A stretch of DNA of 64,000 nucleotides from Pseudorhodoferax sp032153935 (GTDB lineage: Bacteria > Pseudomonadota > Gammaproteobacteria > Burkholderiales > Burkholderiaceae_C). Positions 50,825 to 59,349 of this stretch are shown here, one piece after another. The position numbers were made by a program, and so were the translations under genes. The stretch covers positions 682,001 to 746,000 of the forward strand of contig NZ_CAXUQL020000001.1 in the NCBI RefSeq assembly GCF_964253035.1. The letters are read 5' to 3'. The first letter of the stretch is position 1. Every line of letters starts with the position of its first letter. The notes under the pieces are model-generated. The model was not told the DNA's origin and did not search any database. It saw only the letters and a program-made list of their open reading frames with translations.

Positions 50825-51310
50825 ATGGAACCGACCCCACCCCTCGCGCAACACCGCTGGCTGCAGCAGCTGGTCGGTGAATGGACCATGGAAGGCGAGG
50901 CCGACATGGGCCCCGGCGAACCGACCAGCCACAGCACGGGCACCGAGAGCGTGCGCATGCTCGGCGAGCTGTGGGTGGTGCTGGAAGGCCAGGCCGAGAT
51001 GCCTGTCGGCGCAGGCATCGGCCACATGCGCATGACGCTGGGCTACGACCCGGACCGCCAGGCCTTCGTCGGCACCTGGGTCGGCTCGATGATGACGCTG
51101 ATGTGGGTCTACCAGGGCCAGCTCGACGCCGCCGGCCAGGTGCTCACGCTGGACACCGAGGGCCCGAGCTTCGCCGGTGACGGCAGGACGGTGCGCTACC
51201 AGGACGTGATCACGCTGGTCGACGCGAACACGCGCACGCTGCATTCGCAGACGCTGGGCGAGGACGGCCAGTGGAAGCGCTTCATGACGGCGACCTACAA
51301 GCGACAGTAG
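50825..51310 (+). CDS. DUF1579 protein
   Basis: A 161-residue protein with the DUF1579 pattern: LQQLVGEWTMEGEA near the N-terminus, LGYDPDRQAFVGTWVGSMM in the middle and YKRQ at the end. It is a beta-rich, probably lipocalin-like fold of unknown function. Such genes are often next to VOC/PhnB genes, as here (21 bp). No signal peptide is seen. Confidence 0.85.
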   Translation: MEPTPPLAQHRWLQQLVGEWTMEGEADMGPGEPTSHSTGTESVRMLGELWVVLEGQAEMPVGAGIGHMRMTLGYDPDRQAFVGTWVGSMMTLMWVYQGQLDAAGQVLTLDTEGPSFAGDGRTVRYQDVITLVDANTRTLHSQTLGEDGQWKRFMTATYKRQ

Positions 51311-51343
51311 CCGCGCGCGGGCTCGGGTAGGCTCGCGCCCGCC

Positions 51344-52564
51344 ATGTCCACGAGTCCCCTGCTTTCCCCGCGCACCGCCTGGCCCATGCTGCTGGCGCTG
51401 ACGGCGGCCTTCGCCATGAGCCAGGCCTTCCGCACGCTGGCTGCCATCCTGGCACCGCCGCTGCAGGCCGAGTTCGCCATGTCGCCGCAGCAGCTCGGCC
51501 TGTTCGCGGCGAGCTTCCACTTCGCGTTCGGCGCGCTGCAGCTGTTCATCGGCATCGGCATGGACCTGCACGGCCTGCGGCGCACGGTGCTGGCCGCCTT
51601 TCCGCTGGCCGTGGTCGGCGCGGCCGTGTCGGCCACGGCCGGCGGCCAGGGCCAGTTGATCGTCGGCCAGGTGCTGATCGGCGTGGGCTGCGCGCCGGCC
51701 TTCCTGGCCTGCACGTTGTTCATCGCGCAGAACTTCCCGGCCGAGCGCTTCGCCATGCTGTCGGGCCTGGTGCTGATGCTGGGCGGCACCGGCATGCTGT
51801 TCACGGGCACGCCGCTGGCCTGGCTGATCGAGGCGCATGGCTGGCGCTGGGGCATGTGGCTGCTGGCGGCCGGTTCGGTCGTGGCCTGGGGGCTGGTCTG
51901 GTGGAAGGTGCCGCACCAGGCGCCCGCTGCGGCCGCCGCGCGCGAACCGCTGGGCCAGGCGCTGCGCGGCTTTGGCGCGCTGTTCCTGATGCCGCACACC
52001 TGGGGCATCGTCTGCATGTCGGCCGTCAACTATGCCTCGTTCCTGACACTGCGCGGTCTGTGGCTGGGGCCCATGCTGGTCGAGCGGCACGGCCTGTCGC
52101 TGCTCGTCAGCGGCCATGTGGCGCTGCTGGTGTCGGTGGTTTCGCTGGTCAGCCCGCCGCTGTTCGGCCGCTTCGACCCCGGCGGCATCGCGGCGCGGCG
52201 CCGACGCATCGTCCGCTGCACGCTGGGGATGGCGGCGCTGTTCGTGGCACTGGCGCTGCTGCGTGGCCTGGTGGCCGACGTTCTGTTGGCCGTGGCCGTG
52301 GCCTGCCTGTCGGGCTACATGGTGCTGCAGTACGCCGACGTGCGCGCCGCCTATCCGCCGGCCATGATCGGCCGCGCGCTGTCAGTGTTCACCATGGCCA
52401 TGTTCATGGGCGTGGCGCTCATGCAGTGGGGCACGGGCTGGGTGGCCGCGCAGGCCACCGGTCGGGGCGTGGAGACCTTCACGGCACCGCTGCTGGCGAT
52501 CGCGGCGGCGCTGCTGCTGGGCGCGCTGGCCTACCGCAGGCTGCCGCAGCCGCCTGGCGCCTGA
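51344..52564 (+). CDS. MFS transporter
   Basis: A 406-residue major facilitator with 12 predicted helices. The loop 2-3 motif is GIGMDLHGLRRTVLAAFPLAVVGAA. The first half holds FAMSQAFRTLAAILAPPLQAEFAMSP, a pattern found in metabolite or sugar-phosphate-type MFS proteins. Substrate is unknown. It follows the DUF1579 gene by 33 bp and converges with the response regulator 3 bp away. Confidence 0.88.
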   Translation: MSTSPLLSPRTAWPMLLALTAAFAMSQAFRTLAAILAPPLQAEFAMSPQQLGLFAASFHFAFGALQLFIGIGMDLHGLRRTVLAAFPLAVVGAAVSATAGGQGQLIVGQVLIGVGCAPAFLACTLFIAQNFPAERFAMLSGLVLMLGGTGMLFTGTPLAWLIEAHGWRWGMWLLAAGSVVAWGLVWWKVPHQAPAAAAAREPLGQALRGFGALFLMPHTWGIVCMSAVNYASFLTLRGLWLGPMLVERHGLSLLVSGHVALLVSVVSLVSPPLFGRFDPGGIAARRRRIVRCTLGMAALFVALALLRGLVADVLLAVAVACLSGYMVLQYADVRAAYPPAMIGRALSVFTMAMFMGVALMQWGTGWVAAQATGRGVETFTAPLLAIAAALLLGALAYRRLPQPPGA

Positions 52565-52567
52565 AAC

Positions 52568-53224
52568 TCAGGCGTGGCCGACCTGCAGATCGGCATACGA
52601 CACCGCGTACTTGACCAGGGCCGCCTGGCCGTCGATGCGCAGCTTGCGGCGCAGGTGCAGCCGGTGCGTCTCCACCGTGCGCACCGAGGCGCCCAGCGCG
52701 TCGGCGATCTCGCGGTTCGAGCAGCCATCGGCCAGCAGCGAGAGCACGGCCGATTCCTTGGGTGTGAGGTGGCCCCAGGCGCGCGTGACAGGCGGCGGCG
52801 CCGGCTCGGTCGGCAGCGGCAGGCCGGGGCTGAAGTAGCGCTCGCCCGCGTGCACGGCGTCGATGGCCTCGACCAGGTGGTGGCCCGGCCCGTCCTTGAG
52901 CACGTAGCCGCGCACGTCCAGCGCCACGGCGCGGCGCACGTACTCGGCGTCCTGGTGCATGGACAGCACGAGCAGGCGCAGGCCCGGAAAGCGGTCGCGG
53001 AACTGGGTCGCCAGCTGGATGCCGCTGGCATCCGGCATGCGGATGTCGGTGACCACCAGGTCGGGCTGCAGCGCGGCGGCCAGCGCCTCGGCCTCGCGCA
53101 CGCAGCCGGCTTCGCCCACCACGCGGATGTGGGGCGTGGCGTGCAGGCGCATGCGCACGCCGTCGCGCAGCAGCGGATGGTCGTCGACGAGCAGCACGCG
53201 GATGGGGGCGGGGTCAGGGGTCAT
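52568..53224 (-). CDS. NarL/FixJ-type response regulator
   Basis: A 218-residue regulator with receiver domain (phospho-accepting D60 in LVVTDIRMPD; acidic pair DD at 14-15) and C-terminal LuxR-type helix-turn-helix (LTPKESAVLSLLADGCSNREIADALG). The start codon overlaps the kinase stop in ATGA, so kinase and regulator are made together. Targets are unknown; symmetrical repeats upstream of the neighbouring RidA gene are candidates. Confidence 0.93.
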   Translation of the reverse strand: MTPDPAPIRVLLVDDHPLLRDGVRMRLHATPHIRVVGEAGCVREAEALAAALQPDLVVTDIRMPDASGIQLATQFRDRFPGLRLLVLSMHQDAEYVRRAVALDVRGYVLKDGPGHHLVEAIDAVHAGERYFSPGLPLPTEPAPPPVTRAWGHLTPKESAVLSLLADGCSNREIADALGASVRTVETHRLHLRRKLRIDGQAALVKYAVSYADLQVGHA

Positions 53225-54648
53225 GGAGCGGAACGGGCAATGGCGATGGGATGCGGTGCGCGCGTGGACACGGGTGCCGGCGCGGCGGCCTGTGGCAAGG
53301 GCAGCCAGGCGGCGAGACGCGTGCCATGGCGGCCGGAGTCGATGGACAGCGTGCCGCCCAGGCTCTCGGCACGCTCGCGCATGTTGCGCAGGCCGATGCC
53401 GCGCGTGCCGTCCCCGGACACGCCGCGCATGTCGAAGCCCTGCCCGTCGTCGATGACCTGCAGGCCCACACCATGGCGCGTGCCATGCAGCACGAGTTCC
53501 ACCCGCGTGGCCTGGGCGTGGTTGCGGCAGTTCTGCAGCGCCTCCTGCGCGATGCGGAACAGCACGGTGCCGTGCTCGGCCGGCAGCTGGCCCGGCACAC
53601 CCTGGCGCACCAGGCCGACGGGGAAGGCCCCGCTTTCCTGCACCTGTTGTGCCAGCAAGGCGAGGGCCGGCTCCAGACCGAGGTCGTCCAGCAAGGCCGG
53701 GCGCAGCCCGTGCGACACGCGCCGGATCTCCACCAGCGCCGTGCCCAGCCGCGCCAGCCCCTGGTCCAGCGCCTGGCGCGGTGCCGCTGGCGTGGCGGCG
53801 CCAGGATCGGCCAGCTGCAGTTGCGCCGTCTCGAGCAGGAACTTGGACGAGGCCAGCACCTGCACCACGCCGTCGTGCAGCTCGCGGGCCACGCGCACGC
53901 GCTCGTCTTCCTGCGAACGCACCACGCGCCGCGCCAGCCGGCGCAGCTTGTCGCTGGAGACGCGGTGGTCCTTGAGGTTGAGCGCCAGGCCGCCCAGTCC
54001 GATCAGCACCACGCAGACCGCGGCGATGGCGTACAGGCGCTGGCGCGTGGCCTCGATGTTGGTGCGCGCGCCGGTCTCGATGGCCTGCAGCGCGCCCTGC
54101 ACGTCGTCCAGGTAGATGCCGGTGCCGATGACCCAGTTCCATCCCGGCACGGTCATCACATAGGCCAGCTTGGGCACGACCGCCTGCGAGCTCGGCTTGC
54201 TCCAGCTGTAGCGCACCACGCCGCCGCCCCGGCGCGCCGTGGCCAGGATGCGCTGGGCCGAGTCGGCACTGGCCGGGTCGTTGGGGTCGCAGAAGTCCAC
54301 ACCCTGCAAGGCCAACAGCTTGGGGTCCATGAGCAGCTGGCCGTGCTGGTCGTAGGCGAAGAAGTAGCCGTTCTCGCCGAACTGCATGCGCGTCAGCGTG
54401 GCCAGTGCCAGCTCCTTGCGTGCGCCGAGTTCGCCCGGCCCTTCGGCGATGCGCATCAAGGTGTTGTGCGCGAGCTCGACGTAGTGCTTGAGCTCGGCCT
54501 CCTTGCTGTGCATGAAGGCCTGCTGCACGAGGGTCTGTTCCTCGCGCACGAGCTTGTAGGTCTGCTGCTGCATGGTGGCCCCCATGAGCAGCAGCGCGAC
54601 CACGATGGGCACGCCCGACAGCAGCACCAACTTGAGGCGGAGCTGCAT
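53221..54648 (-). CDS. Sensor histidine kinase with Cache domain (NarX/LiaS-like, HisKA_3)
   Basis: A 475-residue kinase: membrane helix 7-25; periplasmic single-Cache domain (about 30-200; GENGYFFAYDQHGQLLMDPKLL); second helix 205-225; HisKA_3 dimerisation domain with H258 (RVARELHDGVVQ); and HATPase with DDGQGFDM and GIGLRNMRERAESLGG. The Cache domain points to a small organic acid as signal. It is paired with the overlapping NarL-type regulator. Confidence 0.93.
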   Translation of the reverse strand: MQLRLKLVLLSGVPIVVALLLMGATMQQQTYKLVREEQTLVQQAFMHSKEAELKHYVELAHNTLMRIAEGPGELGARKELALATLTRMQFGENGYFFAYDQHGQLLMDPKLLALQGVDFCDPNDPASADSAQRILATARRGGGVVRYSWSKPSSQAVVPKLAYVMTVPGWNWVIGTGIYLDDVQGALQAIETGARTNIEATRQRLYAIAAVCVVLIGLGGLALNLKDHRVSSDKLRRLARRVVRSQEDERVRVARELHDGVVQVLASSKFLLETAQLQLADPGAATPAAPRQALDQGLARLGTALVEIRRVSHGLRPALLDDLGLEPALALLAQQVQESGAFPVGLVRQGVPGQLPAEHGTVLFRIAQEALQNCRNHAQATRVELVLHGTRHGVGLQVIDDGQGFDMRGVSGDGTRGIGLRNMRERAESLGGTLSIDSGRHGTRLAAWLPLPQAAAPAPVSTRAPHPIAIARSAP

Positions 54649-54753
54649 GTCAGCGCCCCACTCCGGGGTCTGTCTGCACCAATGTTCTGGAATGTGTTGC
54701 GGTGTGCATGGCGGGCCTGAATGTGCAGAGCAATCCCGATGCCAGCCAGTGAC

Positions 54754-54768
54754 GTTTCATTTTGAAAC
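54754..54768. repeat. Inverted repeat upstream of ridA-like gene
   Basis: GTTTCA and TGAAAC are exact inverted repeats with a TTT spacer. Confidence 0.55.
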
Positions 54769-54780
54769 ACTGCTGCAGTG
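54768..54780. repeat. Perfect 13 bp palindrome adjoining the previous repeat
   Basis: CACTGC and GCAGTG flank a single T. It shares one base with the preceding repeat, suggesting a compound regulatory element. Confidence 0.55.
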
Positions 54781-54815
54781 CGGCGAAATCGGCCTCCGAA
54801 CAGCCCCGCTGCGTA

Positions 54816-54826
54816 CTACCACGTAG
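54816..54826. promoter_or_regulatory. CTAC-CAC-GTAG inverted element
   Basis: Short inverted repeat of the size recognised by NarL-type regulators; possible target of the adjacent response regulator (inference). Confidence 0.35.
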
Positions 54827-54991
54827 GGGAAATGAAACCGTCACACACCGTGATGCCATTCCTAGAATTCATCGCAAGTTAGACCGCATTGCACTGCAGC
54901 AAACATCCCGGGAGGGTCTGGCTTCTTGTCGCTCCGCATGGCCGAAATGCCATGCGTGGTTCTTGATTCCAGAAGAAGGAAAGGTGGCTCC

Positions 54992-55465
54992 ATGCCCAAC
55001 CATATCCGTGTCGGCCGCTTCACCAAGGTGGTGGCCGGCTGCGCTGCAGCATTGCTCATGACGGCCTGCGCCATGCCCGCCAAACGCACGGTGCTGTCCA
55101 CCACCGGTGTACCGCCGGCGATCGGCCCGTACTCGCAGATGGTCTCGCACGGCAACACGCTGTACCTCTCGGGCGTGATCCCGCTCAACGAGGCCGGCAA
55201 CGCCGTCGTCGGCAGCACCATCGAAGAGCAGACGCATGCCGTGCTGCGCTACATCGGCACCATGCTCAAGTCGCAGGGCCTGGACTACACCGACGTGCTC
55301 TCGTCCTCGGTGTTCATGAAGGACCTCAACGAGTTCGCCGCGATGAACAAGGTCTACGGCGAGTACTTCAAGCCGGGCAACGCGCCGGTGCGCGCCACCG
55401 TCGAAGTGGCACGTTTGCCGCGTGACGTGAAGGTCGAGATCGCCGTCATCGTCGGTCGCCGTTGA
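54992..55465 (+). CDS. Exported (lipoprotein-type) RidA-family enamine/imine deaminase
   Basis: A 157-residue RidA protein with an N-terminal signal and lipobox-like MTAC (Cys26). The RidA core is intact: IGPYSQMVSHGNTLYLSGVIP and the substrate-binding Arg in PVRATVEVARLPRDVKVEI. RidA hydrolyses reactive enamines such as 2-aminoacrylate formed by PLP enzymes. Most RidA proteins are cytoplasmic, so export is unusual. It is followed 22 bp later by a Tat-exported PLP enzyme, which gives it an obvious partner. The start follows a GGAAAGGTGG ribosome site. Confidence 0.88.
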   Translation: MPNHIRVGRFTKVVAGCAAALLMTACAMPAKRTVLSTTGVPPAIGPYSQMVSHGNTLYLSGVIPLNEAGNAVVGSTIEEQTHAVLRYIGTMLKSQGLDYTDVLSSSVFMKDLNEFAAMNKVYGEYFKPGNAPVRATVEVARLPRDVKVEIAVIVGRR

Positions 55466-55487
55466 ACCATCCCGGAGTACAGACACC

Positions 55488-56957
55488 ATGCAAGACCAAC
55501 AGATCCTCACCGCCCGCGCCGCCGAGCTGAACGCACTGGCCGCGACCGACACCACGCGCTGGCCGGCCAAGCGCCGCGACTTCCTGCGCATGCTGGGCTA
55601 CGGCGCCAGCGCCGCCACGCTGGGCCCGATGCTGATGGCCTGCGGCAGCGGCAACTCGGCCACGCCGGCCGCTGACCTGCGCGCGCAGCTGGTCGCAGAC
55701 GAAGCGTTCTGGACCAACGTGCAGGGCATGTTCACGCTCGACCCGGCGCGCACCTTCATGAACATCGGCACGGCCGGCTCCATGCCCAAGGTAGCACTGG
55801 ACCTGTTCGACACCGAGAACCGCAAGAAGGCCAGGGAGTCGGGCAACGGCTACTCGGACCACAACGCGCTGCGCGCGCTGGTGGCGCCCGCCTTCGGCGT
55901 GGACGTGGACGAACTGGCCTTCTCGGCCAACACCTCTTCGGGCATGTGCCACGCGATCCTGGGCATCCCCTGGCAGGCCGGCGACGTGATCGTCACGACC
56001 AACCACGAGCACGGCGGCGGCAACACGCCTTTGAGCATCGCGGTGGACCGCTACGGCGTGGAGATCTCGCGCATCGCCATGCCGGTGGGCAACAACCAGA
56101 CCGCGGCGACCTACCAGAACCTGTTCGACGAGCGCATCCGTTCGCTCAAGGCCGCGGGCAAGAACGTGCGCGCCGTGATGTGGTCCTCGCCGACCTACGT
56201 GACCGGCACGCTGCTGCCGATCGCCGAGATCATGGAGGTGGTGAAGACGCACGGGCTGATCAGCATCGTCGACGGCGCCCACCTGCCCGGCATGATGCAC
56301 TACGACTACGGCGCGCTGGGCATGGACTTCATGTCGGGCGCCGGCCACAAGTGGCAGTGCGGCCCGGGTTCCACCGGCATCCTGATCATCCGCAACAAGA
56401 TCCGCGCGTCCAATCCGACGCCGCTGCCCAAGTGGTACCCGGTGCACACCAGCACCTACTCCACGCGGGAGCGCACCACCAACGGCACCGCCACCTACGA
56501 CATCGCCGCCAGCGTGACCAGCTGCGGCAGCACGCACACGCCGCTGTTCCAGTCGCTGGTCAGCGCATGCCAGCTGTGGGACGAGATCGGCCGCAAGAAG
56601 ATCGAGACCTACGACCTCACGCTGTCGGCCTACCTCAAGGAGAAGATCGTCGAGCGCTGGGGCGTGGATGCGCTGTACTCGCCCAAGGACGACCCCAAGC
56701 TGGTGTGTGCGCTGACCTCGTTCAACGTGTTCCGCAACAAGGACGACGCGATGAACTCGGCCAAGGCCACGCAGTTCGTCTCGCGCCTGCAGGCCGAGTA
56801 CCCGCAGGGCCTGGTGATCCGCAACGCCAGCTTCCCGGTGATCGGCGCGGCGTCGAACCACTACGCGATGCGCATCTCCACGCACCTGTGGCACGACGCC
56901 AACGACATCGACGCGCTGGTCGATGCCATGTGGGACCTGTCGGGCAAGATGGCCTGA
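55488..56957 (+). CDS. Tat-exported class V PLP-dependent aminotransferase-fold protein (PvdN / isopenicillin-N-epimerase-like)
   Basis: A 489-residue fold-type I PLP enzyme. The twin-arginine signal RRDFLR (29-34) is followed by a hydrophobic stretch and a lipobox LMAC (Cys52), so it should be a folded, cofactor-loaded lipoprotein. The PLP lysine is K288 (SGAGHKWQCG) and the pyridine-binding Asp is 262 (VDGAH). The closest known logic is PvdN, a Tat-exported enzyme of pyoverdine maturation, and isopenicillin-N epimerase. No siderophore synthetase is nearby, so substrate is unknown. It is co-transcribed with the exported RidA. Confidence 0.88.
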   Translation: MQDQQILTARAAELNALAATDTTRWPAKRRDFLRMLGYGASAATLGPMLMACGSGNSATPAADLRAQLVADEAFWTNVQGMFTLDPARTFMNIGTAGSMPKVALDLFDTENRKKARESGNGYSDHNALRALVAPAFGVDVDELAFSANTSSGMCHAILGIPWQAGDVIVTTNHEHGGGNTPLSIAVDRYGVEISRIAMPVGNNQTAATYQNLFDERIRSLKAAGKNVRAVMWSSPTYVTGTLLPIAEIMEVVKTHGLISIVDGAHLPGMMHYDYGALGMDFMSGAGHKWQCGPGSTGILIIRNKIRASNPTPLPKWYPVHTSTYSTRERTTNGTATYDIAASVTSCGSTHTPLFQSLVSACQLWDEIGRKKIETYDLTLSAYLKEKIVERWGVDALYSPKDDPKLVCALTSFNVFRNKDDAMNSAKATQFVSRLQAEYPQGLVIRNASFPVIGAASNHYAMRISTHLWHDANDIDALVDAMWDLSGKMA

Positions 56958-56973
56958 AGCCAGGCCCGCCGGG

Positions 56974-57888
56974 TCAGCCCAGTTCGGGCGCCAGGCCCGG
57001 CGCCTTGTCCATGTCGGCCCCGTTGTACAGCTTGTGCTGGGCAGCGGGGCTGCCCACGTCGGACACCACCGCCAGGCGCCACTGCGGATCGCGCCGCGCG
57101 AAGGCGCGCTCCTCGGCCGTCAGCGCATAGCCGGTCGCGCCCGTGGCCGTGCCCTTCACGACAAGCTTGAGCAGGGTCTTGCCCTTCTTGTCGCGCACTT
57201 CCGCGGCGTAGCCCGGGTTCGGCGTTTCCAGCATTTCTGTCTTGTAGCCGTAGCCTGCGAAGTGGCGCGTGAGGTGGTCCAGCGCGGCCGACTGCAGGTC
57301 GCCGCCACCGACGGCGATGGCCGCGGCATCGGGCGCGGCATCCACGATGCCGGCGCGCGCACGGGCGGCCTGGATCTCGGCCTCGTTCGGCACCCAGCCG
57401 CGCGGGCCGCGCACCAGCACCACATGGCGCTGCTCGGGGCTCCAGACGGCCACATGCCATTCCTGCTCGTCGGGCACGCGCACCGACATGCGGGCGGCCT
57501 TGTCGGTCTCCAGGTCGGCAATCGCCACGCGGTTGGTCTGCAGCACCGCGCGCAGGCCCTGGTCGGCATCGAGCGCACGCTTGATGAGCTGGATGCGGTC
57601 CTTGGTGCGCTGGATGCGCAGCTCGGTGCGTTCGCCGCCGCCGATGCGGTGCAGCGGATCGAGCGACTCGAGCAGGAACCAGCGCCCGCCCTCGCCCACG
57701 CTGACCAGCTCGGCCCAGATGGTCACGATGATGTTGTCGCCGCTGGCCAGCCAGGCCATGTCGGAGGCCTTGTCGCGGGCGTCGAACACGCCCATCTTGG
57801 TGATGATCTCGACCGGCGTGCGCTTGTCGCCCGACAAACGCTTCTCGTTGATGACCGCCAGAACGGCGGGTGCGACTTCTTTGTCCAT
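56974..57888 (-). CDS. DUF3883-like protein of unknown function
   Basis: A 304-residue protein without signal or membrane segments. The C-terminal third (about 205-285) resembles DUF3883: GYGYKTEMLETPNPGYAAEVRDK, LVVKGTATG, ALTAEERAFAR, with the D/E-x-K-like core of nuclease-related folds altered to LVVKGT. The N-terminal part is unassigned. It has no Shine-Dalgarno, and a strong hairpin lies just upstream of its start. Coding potential looks sound from the steady reading frame and family-like C-terminus; function is not known. Confidence 0.7.
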   Translation of the reverse strand: MDKEVAPAVLAVINEKRLSGDKRTPVEIITKMGVFDARDKASDMAWLASGDNIIVTIWAELVSVGEGGRWFLLESLDPLHRIGGGERTELRIQRTKDRIQLIKRALDADQGLRAVLQTNRVAIADLETDKAARMSVRVPDEQEWHVAVWSPEQRHVVLVRGPRGWVPNEAEIQAARARAGIVDAAPDAAAIAVGGGDLQSAALDHLTRHFAGYGYKTEMLETPNPGYAAEVRDKKGKTLLKLVVKGTATGATGYALTAEERAFARRDPQWRLAVVSDVGSPAAQHKLYNGADMDKAPGLAPELG

Positions 57889-57898
57889 GGAAAGCAGG

Positions 57899-57924
57899 AG
57901 GGCCGGTCTCGACCGGCCCTTTTT
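57899..57924 (+). terminator. Strong hairpin with T-run on plus strand, upstream of DUF3883-like gene
   Basis: AGGGCCGGT and ACCGGCCCT form a perfect 9 bp stem with loop CTCG, followed by TTTT on the plus strand. On the minus strand the stem sits in the leader of the DUF3883-like gene, with no T-run. It may stop plus-strand antisense transcription or shape the leader. Confidence 0.55.
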
Positions 57925-57946
57925 CGTGGGATGGAAAGGATGCGGC

Positions 57947-58228
57947 TCAGCCGCGCGGTACCGGCGCGGCCGCCTTGTCCAGCGCGGTGTTGACCTCGTC
58001 CAGCGTCTCGGCCGACTTGGTCAGCGTCTTCTCGACGGCACCGGTGTGGCCCAGCGCCTGGTCGACCTCGCGCGTGCGCGCTTCCTCGCTCAGGTGCGTG
58101 TCGAGCACGGTGTTGGCCACGGCCAGGTCGTCGGCCGCCTGACGGATGTCGGCGGCGACCTCCTTGGCCTTTTCGATCGCCTGCTCCAGGTGCTTGGCGG
58201 CCTGGGCATCTTTGGAAGGCTGGGACAT
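57947..58228 (-). CDS. Small helical hypothetical protein
   Basis: A 93-residue, Ala/Glu/Lys/Asp-rich protein (HLEQAIEKAKEVAADIRQAADDL) with strong heptad character, predicted all-helical or coiled coil, with no Cys, no signal and a Pro-rich end. I do not recognise a family. The ATG at 58228 is preceded by AAGAG. It lies between the DUF3883-like gene and gapA on the same strand. Confidence 0.6.
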   Translation of the reverse strand: MSQPSKDAQAAKHLEQAIEKAKEVAADIRQAADDLAVANTVLDTHLSEEARTREVDQALGHTGAVEKTLTKSAETLDEVNTALDKAAAPVPRG

Positions 58229-58290
58229 GTTGGAACTCTTGCGAGACAAGGCGGGCGCCCATCGTAGCGCGCCCAGGGGCACCCGCAAGC

Positions 58291-58309
58291 GCCGGGCGAG
58301 TCGCCCGGC
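58291..58309 (-). terminator. Hairpin after gapA
   Basis: GCCGGGCG and CGCCCGGC pair over a 3-base loop, and flanking CGCAAG/CTTGCG extend the stem. It lies 18 bp past the gapA stop. There is no clear T-run, so efficiency is uncertain. Confidence 0.5.
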
Positions 58310-58326
58310 CTTCTTGCGCAGCGTGC

Positions 58327-59325
<999 letters not shown>

Positions 59326-59349
59326 TGCTTTTTCTCCTGAGGTTGAAAC

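Larger units (their letters stand above)
54649..54991. other. 343 bp divergent intergenic region
   Basis: No coding region is supported. It contains two abutting inverted repeats at 54754-54780 and a CTAC-CAC-GTAG element at 54816-54826, and must hold the promoters of the histidine kinase and the RidA lipoprotein gene. Confidence 0.8.
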
